From: Bacteroidales bacterium
GTDB taxonomy: Bacteria > Bacteroidota > Bacteroidia > Bacteroidales > UBA932
Length of the DNA: 64,000 nt
NCBI GenBank assembly: GCA_017469745.1
Contig: JAFUFS010000008.1
Coordinates: forward strand, 18,825 to 82,824
Direction of reading: 5' to 3'
Numbering within the stretch: position 1 is the first letter of the stretch; each line of letters opens with the position of its first letter. Both the position numbers and the translations under genes were made by a program. This document shows positions 1 to 9,283 of the stretch, in pieces. Below the pieces are notes generated by a model. It was not told where the DNA came from. It saw nothing but the letters and a program-made list of their open reading frames with translations, and ran no database searches.

Positions 1-480
1 CGCGAGGCCGGTTCTTACGGCAAGGATGTAAGGGGACTGAACCGCCTGCACCAGTTCGACAAGGTCGAGATCGTAAGGGTCGAGAAGCCCGAAAACTCCT
101 ACGCAGCCCTCGACGGGATGGTTGCCCATGTGGAGAAGCTCGTGAACAGCCTTGGTCTCAAGTACAGGATCCTTCGCCTCTGCGGTGGCGATCTGAGCTT
201 CACATCCGCGATCACCTACGACTTCGAACTCTGGTCTGCAGCCCAGGGCCGCTGGCTCGAGATTTCTTCTGTGTCGAATTTCGAGACCTTCCAGGCCAAC
301 AGACTCCACCTCCGCTACCGTGATGAGGACGGAAAGATCCAGCTCTGTCACACCCTGAACGGCAGCTCGCTTGCTCTTCCGAGAGTCGTGGCCGCCCTCC
401 TCGAGGACAACGAGACCGAAGACGGTATCGTCATCCCTGAGGTCCTGCGCCCCTACACAGGATTCGACAAGATTGACTAA
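1..480 (+). CDS. serS: Serine--tRNA ligase, C-terminal part (5' end outside window)
   Basis: The open frame runs in from the left edge, so only the last 159 residues are present. It charges tRNA-Ser with serine in the cytoplasm. The fragment holds class II synthetase motif 2 (QFDKVE near residue 20 of the fragment, followed by the long antiparallel strand) and motif 3 (NGSSLALPRVVAALLEDN near residues 121-138), where the arginine contacts ATP. The C-terminus ends normally shortly after motif 3 (PEVLRPYTGFDKID). The in-frame ATG at 118 is internal, not a start. ruvC follows after 13 bases in the same direction and may be co-transcribed. Family identity is firm; the N-terminal coiled-coil tRNA-binding arm cannot be judged. 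Confidence 0.96.
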   Translation, partial: REAGSYGKDVRGLNRLHQFDKVEIVRVEKPENSYAALDGMVAHVEKLVNSLGLKYRILRLCGGDLSFTSAITYDFELWSAAQGRWLEISSVSNFETFQANRLHLRYRDEDGKIQLCHTLNGSSLALPRVVAALLEDNETEDGIVIPEVLRPYTGFDKID

Positions 481-493
481 CTTTGTCCTTGTC

Positions 494-1048
494 ATGGACA
501 AGAGGACTATCATAGGCATCGACCCCGGAACCAACTTGCTTGGTTTCGGGGTAATCGATGTCATCGAGGGGAAGCCCCGTTTCGTGGACATGGGCGTGCT
601 GGACATCCGGAAGGAGAAGGATGCCTATTCAAAGCTCCGCCAGATCTATGAGACGGTCAGCGAGGTTTGCAAGACCTACCATGGCACCGAGATGGCCCTC
701 GAATCACCTTTCTACGGCAAGAACGCCCAGGTCGTGCTCAAGCTCGGCCGTGCCCAGGGGGCTGCGATGATCGCCGCCATGGAGCATGGAATCTCCGAGG
801 TTCATGAATATGCTCCCCGTGAGGCCAAGCAGGCGATAACCGGCAACGGAGCCGCTTCCAAGGAGCAGGTGGACCTGATGATCCGCAAGACCCTCGGGGT
901 TGAACTGAAGGCCGAGCATCTCGATGCAACCGATGCTCTGGCAATAGCCCTCTGCCATTATTATTCAACTTCCAGTCCGCTGGGGAAGATCAAGACCTCT
1001 TCGAGTTGGGAAAAATTCATCCAGGCCAATCCGGACAGGATTAAATAG
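494..1048 (+). CDS. ruvC: Crossover junction endodeoxyribonuclease RuvC
   Basis: 184 residues, normal family length. RuvC is the Holliday-junction resolvase that acts with RuvAB in homologous recombination. The acidic active site is visible: Asp10 in GIDPGT, Glu in the MALESPFYGKN segment, and the C-terminal acidic pair in HLDATDALAIAL. The frame is open upstream to 371, but that extension reads through serS in another frame and carries no RuvC sequence; the ATG at 494 puts the first catalytic Asp at the expected place. It lies 13 bases after serS. Confidence 0.96.
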   Translation: MDKRTIIGIDPGTNLLGFGVIDVIEGKPRFVDMGVLDIRKEKDAYSKLRQIYETVSEVCKTYHGTEMALESPFYGKNAQVVLKLGRAQGAAMIAAMEHGISEVHEYAPREAKQAITGNGAASKEQVDLMIRKTLGVELKAEHLDATDALAIALCHYYSTSSPLGKIKTSSSWEKFIQANPDRIK

Positions 1049-1131
1049 ACTTCAGATTATCTTTTTTCTTTCATTTTGATTAAACCGAGTCAGGCTTGAT
1101 CTGTCAAAATAGTGTTTGAAATAATTACTGT

Positions 1132-4100
1132 ATGAACTTAATGAAAAGATTTGCGGCGGTCTTCGTCGGCGTGATGTCGATCTTCTCTATCGCCTCAGCA
1201 CAGAACTCCGGTACGCTCAGGGCCGTTCTCCAGGATGAGAACGGAGAGCCTGTCCCCTTTGCGACGGTGTCCGTTTCCAAGGTTGGTAACACCAAACCTT
1301 ACAAGTATGCCTTAAGCGCTTCGGACGGTAAGGTGACCATCGAGAAGGTGGCCAACGGTAAGTACACCATCAAGGCCGAACTGCTTGGTTACAAGGCTTA
1401 TTCCAAGGATATCGAGGTCAAGGGGAACCTGGACCTTGGGAATATCACAATGGAAGAGGACAAGCAGGTCCTTGATGCTGCAAGCGTCTCTGCGACAGGT
1501 AATCCTATCACCATAAAGAAAGACACGGTAGAGTACAATGCCTCTTCTTTCAAGACCACTGACAACGATATGCTGGTTGATCTTCTCAAGAAGCTTCCCG
1601 GCATCGAGGTCGCTGATGACGGTACGATTACCGCTAATGGAGAGACAATCTCCAAGATCACCATAGGAAACAAGACTTTCTTCCTGGACGATCCCCAGAT
1701 CGCTTCCCAGAACCTTCCTGCAAAGATGATCGAGAAGATCAAGGTCGTGCGCAAGAAGTCAGAGCAGGCCGAGTTTACAGGGATCGAGGACGGCAACGAA
1801 GAGCAGGTCATCGACTTGAGTGTCAGGAGAGGCATGATGAACGGCCTGGTCGGAAACCTTTCGGCCGGAGCCGGTAAGGATTTCCCTAAGACTTCCAGCA
1901 CCTTGGCTGACAACGATGATATCCGTTACCAGACCGGTGCTTTCATCGGAAGGTTCACCCAGAACAGCAACATCAGCTTCATCCTGAACGGTAACAACAC
2001 CAACAACCGTGGTGCCAACGACATCTCCGGCAACATGATGGGCGGAATGATGGGCGGCATGGGCGGCGGCCGTGGCATGGGCGGCGGAGGTTTCGGTGGC
2101 GGAAACGGCATCAATACCTCATGGATGGCAGGTCTCAACGCAGCCGCTGACCTCTTTGATGACAAGATGAACGTTGGAGGCAACTATGTCTACAACCAGT
2201 CCAAGAGGGATGTCCTTCAGAGGAGTATCGAAACTGACCGCTCCTTCCAGAATGGTGACTACATGATCACCCGTAACGGTGTCGACACTCCCGGAGTGAA
2301 CAGTACTACTTCTTATGGCCATAGGTTCGGAATGCGTCTGGACCATAAGTTCAGTGAGAACACGTCGATTCTCTTCCAGCCCCAGATCAACTTCGGAACC
2401 GGAAACTATCTCCAGACCTCCGACTTTTCCACGGAAAGGTTCAATAGCCAGAACACTCTTACAAATTCCAGCAACGGTTTCTCCAACAATTCCGGCAACA
2501 ACAACAACTGGCAGACAAACGGTTTCCTTCTCTTCCGCCAGCGTCTCGGCATGCCAGGAAGGACACTCTCGTTCATGGGTAACTACAGTTTCAGCCATAA
2601 CCAGATGGACGGCTTCACGCAGTCTCTCACCAACAGTTGGAACACAAAGGAAGGAGACGGACAAGATATTGTCAACCAGAGGACTGAGCAGCTCTCCAAC
2701 AGTTCTTCCCTTTCCGGAAGGCTGGTCTACACTGAGCCTCTCGGGAACGGTTTCTATGCATCCGCCAACTACAGCTATTCTTGGAGCAAGAACAAATCCA
2801 CCAAGGATGCCTACGACAGCGGATCCGATGTCATCGGAGACAAGGCTCTCATTTATGATCCACGTGGTGAAGTCAGGAATGAAACCTATTCCAGTAACAT
2901 CCTGAACAAGAATAACAACCAGAGTGCCGGCCTTGATCTTCAGTACCAGAAGGATAAGATCCATGCCCAGCTCGGCTTCTCTGTCATGCCCAACAAGATC
3001 TACAACGAGACCAACAAGGAAGTCTACGACACGACCGTCATCAACATAGCTCCTACGGCAATGTTCTGGTACGACATGGGAGAGACCTCCAACATGAGGA
3101 TCTTCTACCGCGGCCAGTCAAGGCAGCCTTCAACCACCCAGTTGATGAGGGTTCCGGATAACTCCAACCCCAATGCCATTTCCAGCGGTAACCCCGGTCT
3201 GGTCCCGTACTTCAACCATAACATCAACACTGAGTACAGGATGACGAACAGGAAGACTTTCACTTCTTTCAACATCAACCTGAATGGTGGAATGGTTCAG
3301 AATCCCATTGTCTCTGCGGTGATCAAGGATAAGAAGAACAGGTCTTACTCCATCCCTTACAACGGTCCCAATTCCTACAATGGCGGAGCGAGGATCTTCT
3401 TCAACTCTCCGATTGCGAAGTCTAACTTCTCCATCTTCTCCATGACAAACACTAACTATTCACAGTCGACTTCTTACACTGATGCCGGCTTGGCGATCAG
3501 CATGGACAAGTACCTCAATGAGGACGGAGCATTCACAAAATACAAGGAGTTCCTTGAAGACTACCCGGATCCGGCAAAGGCTTCCATATTCAAGGAGAAC
3601 GTCACCCGCAATTTCTCGTTCAGCGAGAGACTGAGGCTAACCTACCGCAGTGACAACTTCGAGATCATGGGTGGCGCAAGCGGCCGTTACAGCCACATCA
3701 CCTATTCAGTCAACAAGGGGAACACTACAACAATTGGCGGAGTCAACAACGCAGAGACCTGGACCAACAGTGTTGACGGTTCCATCAACTGGACCATCCC
3801 TACACCGGGACTGACTTTCAAGGCCGATGCATCTTACAACTGGTACATCAATTACACTACGGACATCGAGCCTACCATGCTTATCAACCTGGACATCCAG
3901 AAACTCCTGTTCAAGAATAAGGTTACGCTTGCCCTCAGGGCTTATGACCTTCTCGACCAGGCCAGGAACATCGGTGTCAGTGAGAGCAACGGTGTGATCA
4001 CCGAGAGCTGGAGCAACACCCTCGGCCGCTACGTGATCGTGGCCCTTACCTATCGCTTCGGAACCTTCGGAGGAAGGAGAGGCGGCGGAATGAGGATGGG

Positions 4101-4185
4101 CGGTGGCCCTGGTGGCCCCGGCGGTGGTCCCGGTGCCCCCGGAGGAGGCCGCGGAGGCTTCGGCGGCGGACGTCCACCGATGTAG
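1132..4185 (+). CDS. TonB-type outer-membrane beta-barrel protein with carboxypeptidase-regulatory-like domain
   Basis: 1017 residues. Residues 1-23 form a signal peptide ending SIASAQ. Next comes a carboxypeptidase-D regulatory-like Ig fold (about 27-110), then a plug-like domain (LVDLLKKLPGIEVADDGTI, about 146-165) and a long C-terminal region of alternating aromatic strands typical of a 22-strand barrel. It probably sits in the outer membrane and takes up or exports an unknown ligand. Two glycine-rich tracts are odd: about residues 302-325 (runs of MMGG and GGGRG) and the last about 38 residues (GGPGGG-type repeats), so the protein does not end in a barrel-closing aromatic. It stands alone, without an obvious SusD or GLPGLI partner. 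It is related in layout to the protein at 42925-45504. Ligand unknown. Confidence 0.85.
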   Translation: MNLMKRFAAVFVGVMSIFSIASAQNSGTLRAVLQDENGEPVPFATVSVSKVGNTKPYKYALSASDGKVTIEKVANGKYTIKAELLGYKAYSKDIEVKGNLDLGNITMEEDKQVLDAASVSATGNPITIKKDTVEYNASSFKTTDNDMLVDLLKKLPGIEVADDGTITANGETISKITIGNKTFFLDDPQIASQNLPAKMIEKIKVVRKKSEQAEFTGIEDGNEEQVIDLSVRRGMMNGLVGNLSAGAGKDFPKTSSTLADNDDIRYQTGAFIGRFTQNSNISFILNGNNTNNRGANDISGNMMGGMMGGMGGGRGMGGGGFGGGNGINTSWMAGLNAAADLFDDKMNVGGNYVYNQSKRDVLQRSIETDRSFQNGDYMITRNGVDTPGVNSTTSYGHRFGMRLDHKFSENTSILFQPQINFGTGNYLQTSDFSTERFNSQNTLTNSSNGFSNNSGNNNNWQTNGFLLFRQRLGMPGRTLSFMGNYSFSHNQMDGFTQSLTNSWNTKEGDGQDIVNQRTEQLSNSSSLSGRLVYTEPLGNGFYASANYSYSWSKNKSTKDAYDSGSDVIGDKALIYDPRGEVRNETYSSNILNKNNNQSAGLDLQYQKDKIHAQLGFSVMPNKIYNETNKEVYDTTVINIAPTAMFWYDMGETSNMRIFYRGQSRQPSTTQLMRVPDNSNPNAISSGNPGLVPYFNHNINTEYRMTNRKTFTSFNINLNGGMVQNPIVSAVIKDKKNRSYSIPYNGPNSYNGGARIFFNSPIAKSNFSIFSMTNTNYSQSTSYTDAGLAISMDKYLNEDGAFTKYKEFLEDYPDPAKASIFKENVTRNFSFSERLRLTYRSDNFEIMGGASGRYSHITYSVNKGNTTTIGGVNNAETWTNSVDGSINWTIPTPGLTFKADASYNWYINYTTDIEPTMLINLDIQKLLFKNKVTLALRAYDLLDQARNIGVSESNGVITESWSNTLGRYVIVALTYRFGTFGGRRGGGMRMGGGPGGPGGGPGAPGGGRGGFGGGRPPM

Positions 4186-4205
4186 GAATATTCTTATAAA
4201 TGAAT

Positions 4206-4240
4206 ATGGCGTGCTACTTTACGTAGGCACGCCATTTTTC
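4206..4240. terminator. Intrinsic terminator between convergent genes
   Basis: A 9-bp perfect stem (ATGGCGTGC at 4206-4214, GCACGCCAT at 4227-4235) with a 12-base loop is followed by TTTTTC on the + strand. It terminates the barrel gene ending at 4185. The stop codon of rluD (4214-4216, minus strand) lies inside the hairpin, so the structure also covers the end of the opposing operon. Confidence 0.8.
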
Positions 4241-5263
4241 AATCATGGAAGTCATGTCATCAGGGAGAGGGGAGTCGAAGCGGATCATCTCTCCTGTCCG
4301 TGGATGGACAAAACCCAGTGTCTTTGCATGCAGGGCCTGTCTGGGACATAATTCGAAGCAGTTCTCTATGAACTGGCGGTACTTGGCGTAGATGGTGCCC
4401 TTTCGGATTTCAGATCCTCCATAGCGGGCGTCGTTGAAGAGGGGATGGCCGATGTGGTTCATGTGCACCCTGATCTGATGGGTCCTCCCGGTTTCGAGCC
4501 GGCATTGTACCACCGTGACGTAACCGAACCTTTCCAGGACCTTGTAGTGGGTAACTGCATGCTTCGCCCTTCCGTCATCTTCCGGATAGACCTTGAAACG
4601 TAGCCTGTCGTTGGGATCCCTGCCGATGGCCCCGTCCACAGTCCCTTCATCTTCCTTGATGTTGCCCCAGACTACCGCTACGTAGAGACGCTCGATGCTG
4701 TGCTCGAAAAACTGTCTGGCCAGGTTGAGCTGGGCATCGTCATTCTTCGCCACTACCAGCAGGCCGGAGGTGTCCTTGTCGATCCTGTGAACCAGGATCC
4801 CCATCCTTTCGTCCTCTGCATCTGGTCCCTGGGAGATTCCGAGATGAAATGCGAGGGCATTGATAAGGGTTCCGTTGTAGTTGCCATGTCCGGGATGGAC
4901 GACCATCCCGGCCGGTTTGTTGACAACAAGCAGATCGTCGTCTTCGTAGACTATGTCGAGCGGTATGTCTTCGGGAAGGATTTCCATCCCGCGGCGCCTG
5001 TAAGGCATCATGAAGCGGATGATGTCTCCCGGGCGTACGATCAGGTTGGCTTTGGCCACCTTTTCCCCGACCCTGACATATCCTTCCTTTATCGCACACT
5101 GGATCCTGTGACGAGAGGTGTCCTCCAGGTGCGAGGCCATGAACTTGTCGATCCGCATCGGAGTCTGTCCAGGGTCGACGTTCAGGCGGAAATGTTCGAA
5201 CATCCCCTGTTCTTCGTCCTCCAGCGCCTCTTCGGGTTCGTTAAAGAGCCTTTCCTTGTCCAC
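4214..5263 (-). CDS. rluD: RluD-family 23S rRNA pseudouridine synthase
   Basis: 349 residues. It converts uridines of large-subunit rRNA to pseudouridine. An S4 RNA-binding domain is seen early (MRIDKFMASHLEDTSRHRI, residues about 36-55). The catalytic motif HRIDKDTSGLLV follows (about 159-170) with the catalytic Asp, and the family's TGRTHQIRVH motif near residue 263. The frame opens with GTG at 5263, only two bases from the stop of the upstream PASTA gene; the first ATG is residue 21 (MFEHFRLNVDPGQ). Either could be used; the GTG start keeps the tight operon packing and an acidic N-terminal tail. It is the last gene of a seven-gene leftward operon. Confidence 0.93.
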   Translation of the reverse strand: MDKERLFNEPEEALEDEEQGMFEHFRLNVDPGQTPMRIDKFMASHLEDTSRHRIQCAIKEGYVRVGEKVAKANLIVRPGDIIRFMMPYRRRGMEILPEDIPLDIVYEDDDLLVVNKPAGMVVHPGHGNYNGTLINALAFHLGISQGPDAEDERMGILVHRIDKDTSGLLVVAKNDDAQLNLARQFFEHSIERLYVAVVWGNIKEDEGTVDGAIGRDPNDRLRFKVYPEDDGRAKHAVTHYKVLERFGYVTVVQCRLETGRTHQIRVHMNHIGHPLFNDARYGGSEIRKGTIYAKYRQFIENCFELCPRQALHAKTLGFVHPRTGEMIRFDSPLPDDMTSMIEKWRAYVK

Positions 5264-5265
5264 GG

Positions 5266-6060
5266 CTAATAGTTTTCCTTGATGTCAAGGGAGAGATGGA
5301 TTGTGACGTCCGACCCCATCAGGAAGGGACTCTTCGAAGCTCCGGGAGTCTGCTTGTAAACAATCGCATTGAGTGAATCCGTGTAGGTCTTGACTGTCTT
5401 GTCAAACACGACCTTCCCGAGATTGAGCGAGTTGTCATGCACGGCATCGACTGCGCGGAGATACTTCATGCCCTTGACGTTGGGGACGTAAGTCATGTTG
5501 TCCGAGGGGTTGAGACCCACCTGCAGGTCGATTTCAGAGCCTGTTTCTATCTGTCTTCCGGATCTTATCTCGCGGTTGTGATAGATCTGCTTGAGCACGT
5601 TGTTGGTGGCTATGTCATTGACATAGATGAGTTTGCCGAGCGCAAGTCCCCTCGCGTTGAGCTCCGCCTTTGCCTGGCGCATCGAGTAACCGACCAGGTT
5701 CGGCATGCTTACCTTCTTGGCATTCATGGCGTTGATGGTCAACATGACCCTGCGGCCTTTCTTGACCTTCGTACCTGCCTTGGGGTTCTGGCTGTACACG
5801 GCTCCTTTCTGCATCCTCCTGACGTAGATCGAGTCGATCACTTCGATTTTCAGGTCCTCTCTCGAGGCTTCATGGCGGGCTTCGTCCACGCTCATGTTGG
5901 TAAGATCAGGGACTTCGATGGTCTGTCCGTGGTGGGTGACGATGCCGAGGATCACGGTCGCCGCGATCAGCAGAGCGGCGAAGAAAACGACGGCACCGAT
6001 CAGGTTCCGGACTATCCAGTTGCTGAAAAAGCCTTTCTTCTCTATCTTTTCTTCTTCCAT
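5266..6060 (-). CDS. Membrane-anchored PASTA-domain protein
   Basis: 264 residues. A short cytoplasmic stretch is followed by one membrane segment (residues about 17-40, VVFFAALLIAATVIL), then three PASTA repeats to the C-terminus, each with the family pattern of VPNL/VPDL...A...L followed by a QxPxxG-type strand (for example YSQNPKAGTKVKKG). PASTA modules bind peptidoglycan fragments or cross-linking sites; here there is no kinase or penicillin-binding domain, so it is a stand-alone periplasmic binder. It is packed between a LysE-type exporter (9 bases) and rluD (2 bases); this placement next to a ribosomal modification enzyme is probably operon convenience, not shared chemistry. Confidence 0.9.
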   Translation of the reverse strand: MEEEKIEKKGFFSNWIVRNLIGAVVFFAALLIAATVILGIVTHHGQTIEVPDLTNMSVDEARHEASREDLKIEVIDSIYVRRMQKGAVYSQNPKAGTKVKKGRRVMLTINAMNAKKVSMPNLVGYSMRQAKAELNARGLALGKLIYVNDIATNNVLKQIYHNREIRSGRQIETGSEIDLQVGLNPSDNMTYVPNVKGMKYLRAVDAVHDNSLNLGKVVFDKTVKTYTDSLNAIVYKQTPGASKSPFLMGSDVTIHLSLDIKENY

Positions 6061-6069
6061 ATATTCAAG

Positions 6070-6702
6070 CTACTTGAACAAAATTTCAAACAAACCTTCC
6101 CCGATCAGGGCTATTCCGATGATTATCAGAACCACACCCGCTATCCTGTTGAGCCAGATCAAGGATTTCAGGTCGATTGCCCTCCTCCATTTGCCGAAAG
6201 CCCTTGAGAATGCGAACCAGTAGGTCATCGAACCTGCGGCCACGGCCAGGATGATGGGAAGCATCTTGAATCCTTTCTCGTCGGCGTCGACCCCGAAGAA
6301 AGCGAACAGTGCGAACATCACGAAGATCGCTCCCGGATTCGACAGGGCTGTCGCAACTGCCTGGAGATAGTCCTTTATCGAGGCTCCTCTCTCCTCTTCT
6401 CCCGGTTTCATCTTCCGGAATGGATCTTTGAAAGCCATCGACCAACCCAGTGCGGCAACAATTATGCCTCCGATCAGGAATATGAAGGTTTCATAAGTGT
6501 TCAGGAAGTTCTGCGCAACGGCCAGTGCGAAAACCGACACTATCGCGTAGGTCGTGTCGACTGTCGTGGCCCCCAGCCCGGTAGCGAATCCGGCTTTGTG
6601 CCCGTAACTCAACGACTTCTGGAGTACTAGGATAGCTATCGGACCGATCGGGACCGATGCGCAGATCCCGATGGCGATGGCCTTCAGTACATCCGGGGTC
6701 AT
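6070..6702 (-). CDS. LysE-family amino-acid exporter
   Basis: 210 residues, almost entirely hydrophobic with about six membrane segments. The N-terminus has the LysE/RhtB signature (SVPIGPIAILVLQKSLSYG, residues about 15-33), followed by GLGATTVDTTYA. Members export amino acids across the inner membrane; the substrate cannot be read from the sequence. A charged loop (KMKPGEEERGASIK) separates the two halves. It lies 9 bases after der and 9 before the PASTA gene in the same operon. Confidence 0.85.
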   Translation of the reverse strand: MTPDVLKAIAIGICASVPIGPIAILVLQKSLSYGHKAGFATGLGATTVDTTYAIVSVFALAVAQNFLNTYETFIFLIGGIIVAALGWSMAFKDPFRKMKPGEEERGASIKDYLQAVATALSNPGAIFVMFALFAFFGVDADEKGFKMLPIILAVAAGSMTYWFAFSRAFGKWRRAIDLKSLIWLNRIAGVVLIIIGIALIGEGLFEILFK

Positions 6703-6711
6703 GCCTGACTC

Positions 6712-8022
6712 CTATTTGGCCCTCATGAAGATCTGCACGGGGCAGCCCAGAAGGTCGAAATGCTCCCTGAGCTTATTCTCAAGGAACCTCTTGTAGGGCT
6801 CCTTGACGTACTGCGGGAGGTTGCAGAAGAAGGCGAAGGCGGGGAACCTCGTCGGAAGCTGGGTTATGTACTTTATCTTGACGTACTTGCCCTTCCATGC
6901 TGGAGGGGGGTAGTTCTCAATCTCGGGCAGCAGGGCCTCATTCAGCCTGGCGGTGGGCAGCCTGCGTGAGAAGCTGTCGTAGACATGGGCTGCGGCATCC
7001 AGTACATCCATGATCCTCTGCTTCTTGACGACTGAAGTGAAAACCACCGGCACGTCGTCGAACGGAGCCAGACGCTTCTTCAGAGCGGCCTCATATTCCT
7101 TGAGGGTGTTGTTGTCCTTGATGAAGAGGTCCCACTTGTTGACCACTATGACGCATCCCTTGCGGTTGCGGAGGATGAGGTTGAATATGCTCATGTCCTG
7201 GGCTTCCATGCCGGCGGTAGCGTCGATCATGAGGATGCAGACGTCGGCCCGCTCGATGGCCCGGATGGCCCTCATTACAGAGTAGAATTCAAGATCCTCG
7301 TTGACCCTGTTCTTCCTCCTCATTCCCGCGGTGTCCACGAGCATGAATTCGTGGCCGAACTTGTTGTAGTGGGTGGAGATCGAGTCGCGGGTGGTTCCGG
7401 CCACGGGCGTAACTATATTCCTTTCCTCACCCAGCAGGGCATTGGTCAGGGATGACTTGCCCACGTTAGGCTTGCCGACTATCGCGATGTGCGGCAGGTC
7501 GGGGCGGTCGTCGTCCTCTTCGGCGGTGCTTTCCGGGAGGAGGCGGAGAACCTCGTCCAGCAGGTCGCCGGTTCCGCTGCCGTTGGCGGCGGAAATGCTC
7601 CAGACCTCACCGAGGCCGAGGGAATAGAACTGATAGGTGTCGAATATCTTTTCTCCGGAGTCAACTTTGTTGACGCAGAGTACCACGGGCTTTCCGCTCC
7701 TTCTGAGGAGGTCGGCGATCTCGGCGTCGTAGTCGGTGATTCCAGTCGCCGCCTCGACCATGAAAAGGATCAGGTCGGCCTCTTCAATCGCGATCACCAC
7801 CTGCCTGCGGATCGCCTCCTCGAACACGTCATCCGATTTGGTGGTCCAGCCTCCGGTGTCGACCACGGAGAATTCCTTGCCGTTCCAGTCGCATTTGCCG
7901 TAGTGCCGGTCCCTGGTGACGCCGGCCGTCTCGTCGACGATGGCCTGGCGCATCCCCACGAGGCGGTTGAACAGAGTAGATTTGCCGACATTCGGCCTTC
8001 CGACGATAGCTACAAGACTCAT
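6712..8022 (-). CDS. der: Ribosome biogenesis GTPase Der (EngA)
   Basis: 436 residues, normal length. It is an essential double GTPase for 50S subunit assembly. Two G domains are clear: the first has P-loop GRPNVGKS (residues 7-14), DTGG and NKVD; the second has GKPNVGKS (about 182-189), DTAG and NKWD. A C-terminal KH-like domain (from about 350, ending PVQIFMRAK) follows. It shares its operon with engB, another ribosome-assembly GTPase, and rluD, an rRNA modifier, so most of this operon serves ribosome assembly. Confidence 0.97.
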   Translation of the reverse strand: MSLVAIVGRPNVGKSTLFNRLVGMRQAIVDETAGVTRDRHYGKCDWNGKEFSVVDTGGWTTKSDDVFEEAIRRQVVIAIEEADLILFMVEAATGITDYDAEIADLLRRSGKPVVLCVNKVDSGEKIFDTYQFYSLGLGEVWSISAANGSGTGDLLDEVLRLLPESTAEEDDDRPDLPHIAIVGKPNVGKSSLTNALLGEERNIVTPVAGTTRDSISTHYNKFGHEFMLVDTAGMRRKNRVNEDLEFYSVMRAIRAIERADVCILMIDATAGMEAQDMSIFNLILRNRKGCVIVVNKWDLFIKDNNTLKEYEAALKKRLAPFDDVPVVFTSVVKKQRIMDVLDAAAHVYDSFSRRLPTARLNEALLPEIENYPPPAWKGKYVKIKYITQLPTRFPAFAFFCNLPQYVKEPYKRFLENKLREHFDLLGCPVQIFMRAK

Positions 8023-8030
8023 GAATAAGA

Positions 8031-8282
8031 TTATTTGTTATAAAAACCGCAGCCTGCGCACTGGTCGCTGTAGGTGCCGGTGCAAGACTTGCTCTTCTGC
8101 CGCTGCCGTTCGGTGCCGAAAAGTTCCTTTTCCTGTTCGTGCATGCACTTGACCCCAAGCTTGCGCATGTTCTCGTTCTTGCTGACCTCCGTCTCAGGGA
8201 ACCTCCCCTTGACGATGATCCCCACGCACATCAAGGCGATGGCGATGGCGAGGATGAGTATGGCAGCAAGCAGGGTCTTCAT
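8031..8282 (-). CDS. Small membrane protein with C-terminal cysteine cluster
   Basis: 83 residues. One N-terminal membrane helix (residues about 3-26) is followed by a basic/acidic stretch ([19 protein letters not shown]) and a tail with four cysteines in about 20 residues (Cys46, then a SCTG...QCAGCGFY cluster). The spacing of the last cysteines recalls the short Cys-rich metal- or flavin-maturation proteins of the NqrM type, but I cannot confirm membership. It is tightly packed, 12 bases after prs and 8 before der, so it is a real translated gene. Similar short proteins with a FPxTxV segment occur in other Bacteroidales, from memory. Function unknown. Confidence 0.7.
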   Translation of the reverse strand: MKTLLAAILILAIAIALMCVGIIVKGRFPETEVSKNENMRKLGVKCMHEQEKELFGTERQRQKSKSCTGTYSDQCAGCGFYNK

Positions 8283-8294
8283 CGGTTGGAGGAA

Positions 8295-9266
8295 CTAGAA
8301 GATGAATTCGGTACTGATCGGCTCGTAGTTGTAGACCTTCCTGATGATGGAAGCGAAGGTGGAGGTCATCGAGACCACCTTGATCTTCCTGGTGTCCGCA
8401 TCGCTCCTGAGAGGAATGGTGTCGGTCACGTAGACTTCCTTCAGTGCGGAGGCGTTGATCCTGTCGTAGGCGGGGCCTGAAAGGACCGGATGTGTCGCGC
8501 AGGCGCAGACGCTGGCTGCACCCTTGCTCATGAGCAGGTCGGCTGCCTTGGTCAGTGTGCCGGCGGTGTCGATCATGTCATCGACGATCACTATGTTCTT
8601 GCCTTCAACTTCTCCGATAGCGGTCATCGATCCGACCACATTGGCCCTTTCACGAGTCTTGTGGCAGATGATGACGGGGCAGGCGAGTTCCTTTGCGTAG
8701 GCATTGGCCCTCTTTGCGCCTCCCATGTCAGGAGCGGCTATTGCGAGATTTTCAATATTCAGTGACCTCAAGAATGGAATGAACACTTTGCTGGCGTAGA
8801 TGTGGTCGACCGGGCGGTCGAAGAAACCCTGGATCTGGTCGGCGTGAAGGTCGCAAGTCATGATCCTGTCGACGCCGGCGGCTGTGAGGAGGTTGGCAAC
8901 AAGCTTGGCTCCGATCGAGACACGCGGCTTGTCCTTTCTGTCCTGGCGGGCCCAGCCGAAATACGGCATGACGGCTATGACCTTGTCTGCAGAGGCCCTT
9001 TTGGCTGCATCGATGGTAAGGAGGAGCTCCATAAGGTTCTCGGTCGGCGGGAAGGTGGACTGAACTACAAAGACGGTCGCACCCCTGACACTGTCGGTGA
9101 AAGAAGGAACGAATTCGCCGTCGCTGAATTGAGTTACTTCGGAATCTCCGAGATGGTACTTCTCTCCGCTGTCAGCACCGATCTTGTTCAACTCCTCAAC
9201 TACCTTGCATGCGAAGTCCTTTGAAGCCCTGCATGCAAACAATTCCATTCTGTGTTCGATGTACAT
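8295..9266 (-). CDS. prs: Ribose-phosphate pyrophosphokinase (PRPP synthetase)
   Basis: 323 residues. It makes PRPP from ribose 5-phosphate and ATP for purine, pyrimidine, NAD and amino-acid synthesis. Seen: the pyrophosphokinase region with RQDRKDKPRVSIGAKLVANLL (about 106-126), TCDLHADQIQGFF (about 140-152), and the C-terminal PRPP loop VIVDDMIDTAGTL (about 229-241). The start at 9266 adds six residues before a second Met (MELFACRASKDF); either fits. engB lies 17 bases upstream, the Cys-rich protein 12 bases downstream. Confidence 0.96.
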   Translation of the reverse strand: MYIEHRMELFACRASKDFACKVVEELNKIGADSGEKYHLGDSEVTQFSDGEFVPSFTDSVRGATVFVVQSTFPPTENLMELLLTIDAAKRASADKVIAVMPYFGWARQDRKDKPRVSIGAKLVANLLTAAGVDRIMTCDLHADQIQGFFDRPVDHIYASKVFIPFLRSLNIENLAIAAPDMGGAKRANAYAKELACPVIICHKTRERANVVGSMTAIGEVEGKNIVIVDDMIDTAGTLTKAADLLMSKGAASVCACATHPVLSGPAYDRINASALKEVYVTDTIPLRSDADTRKIKVVSMTSTFASIIRKVYNYEPISTEFIF

Positions 9267-9283
9267 GATAAGTTGTTGGTTAG

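Noticed and set aside
371-493. N-terminal extension of RuvC
   Set aside because: It reads through serS in another frame and is low in family-like residues; the ATG at 494 matches the RuvC start.
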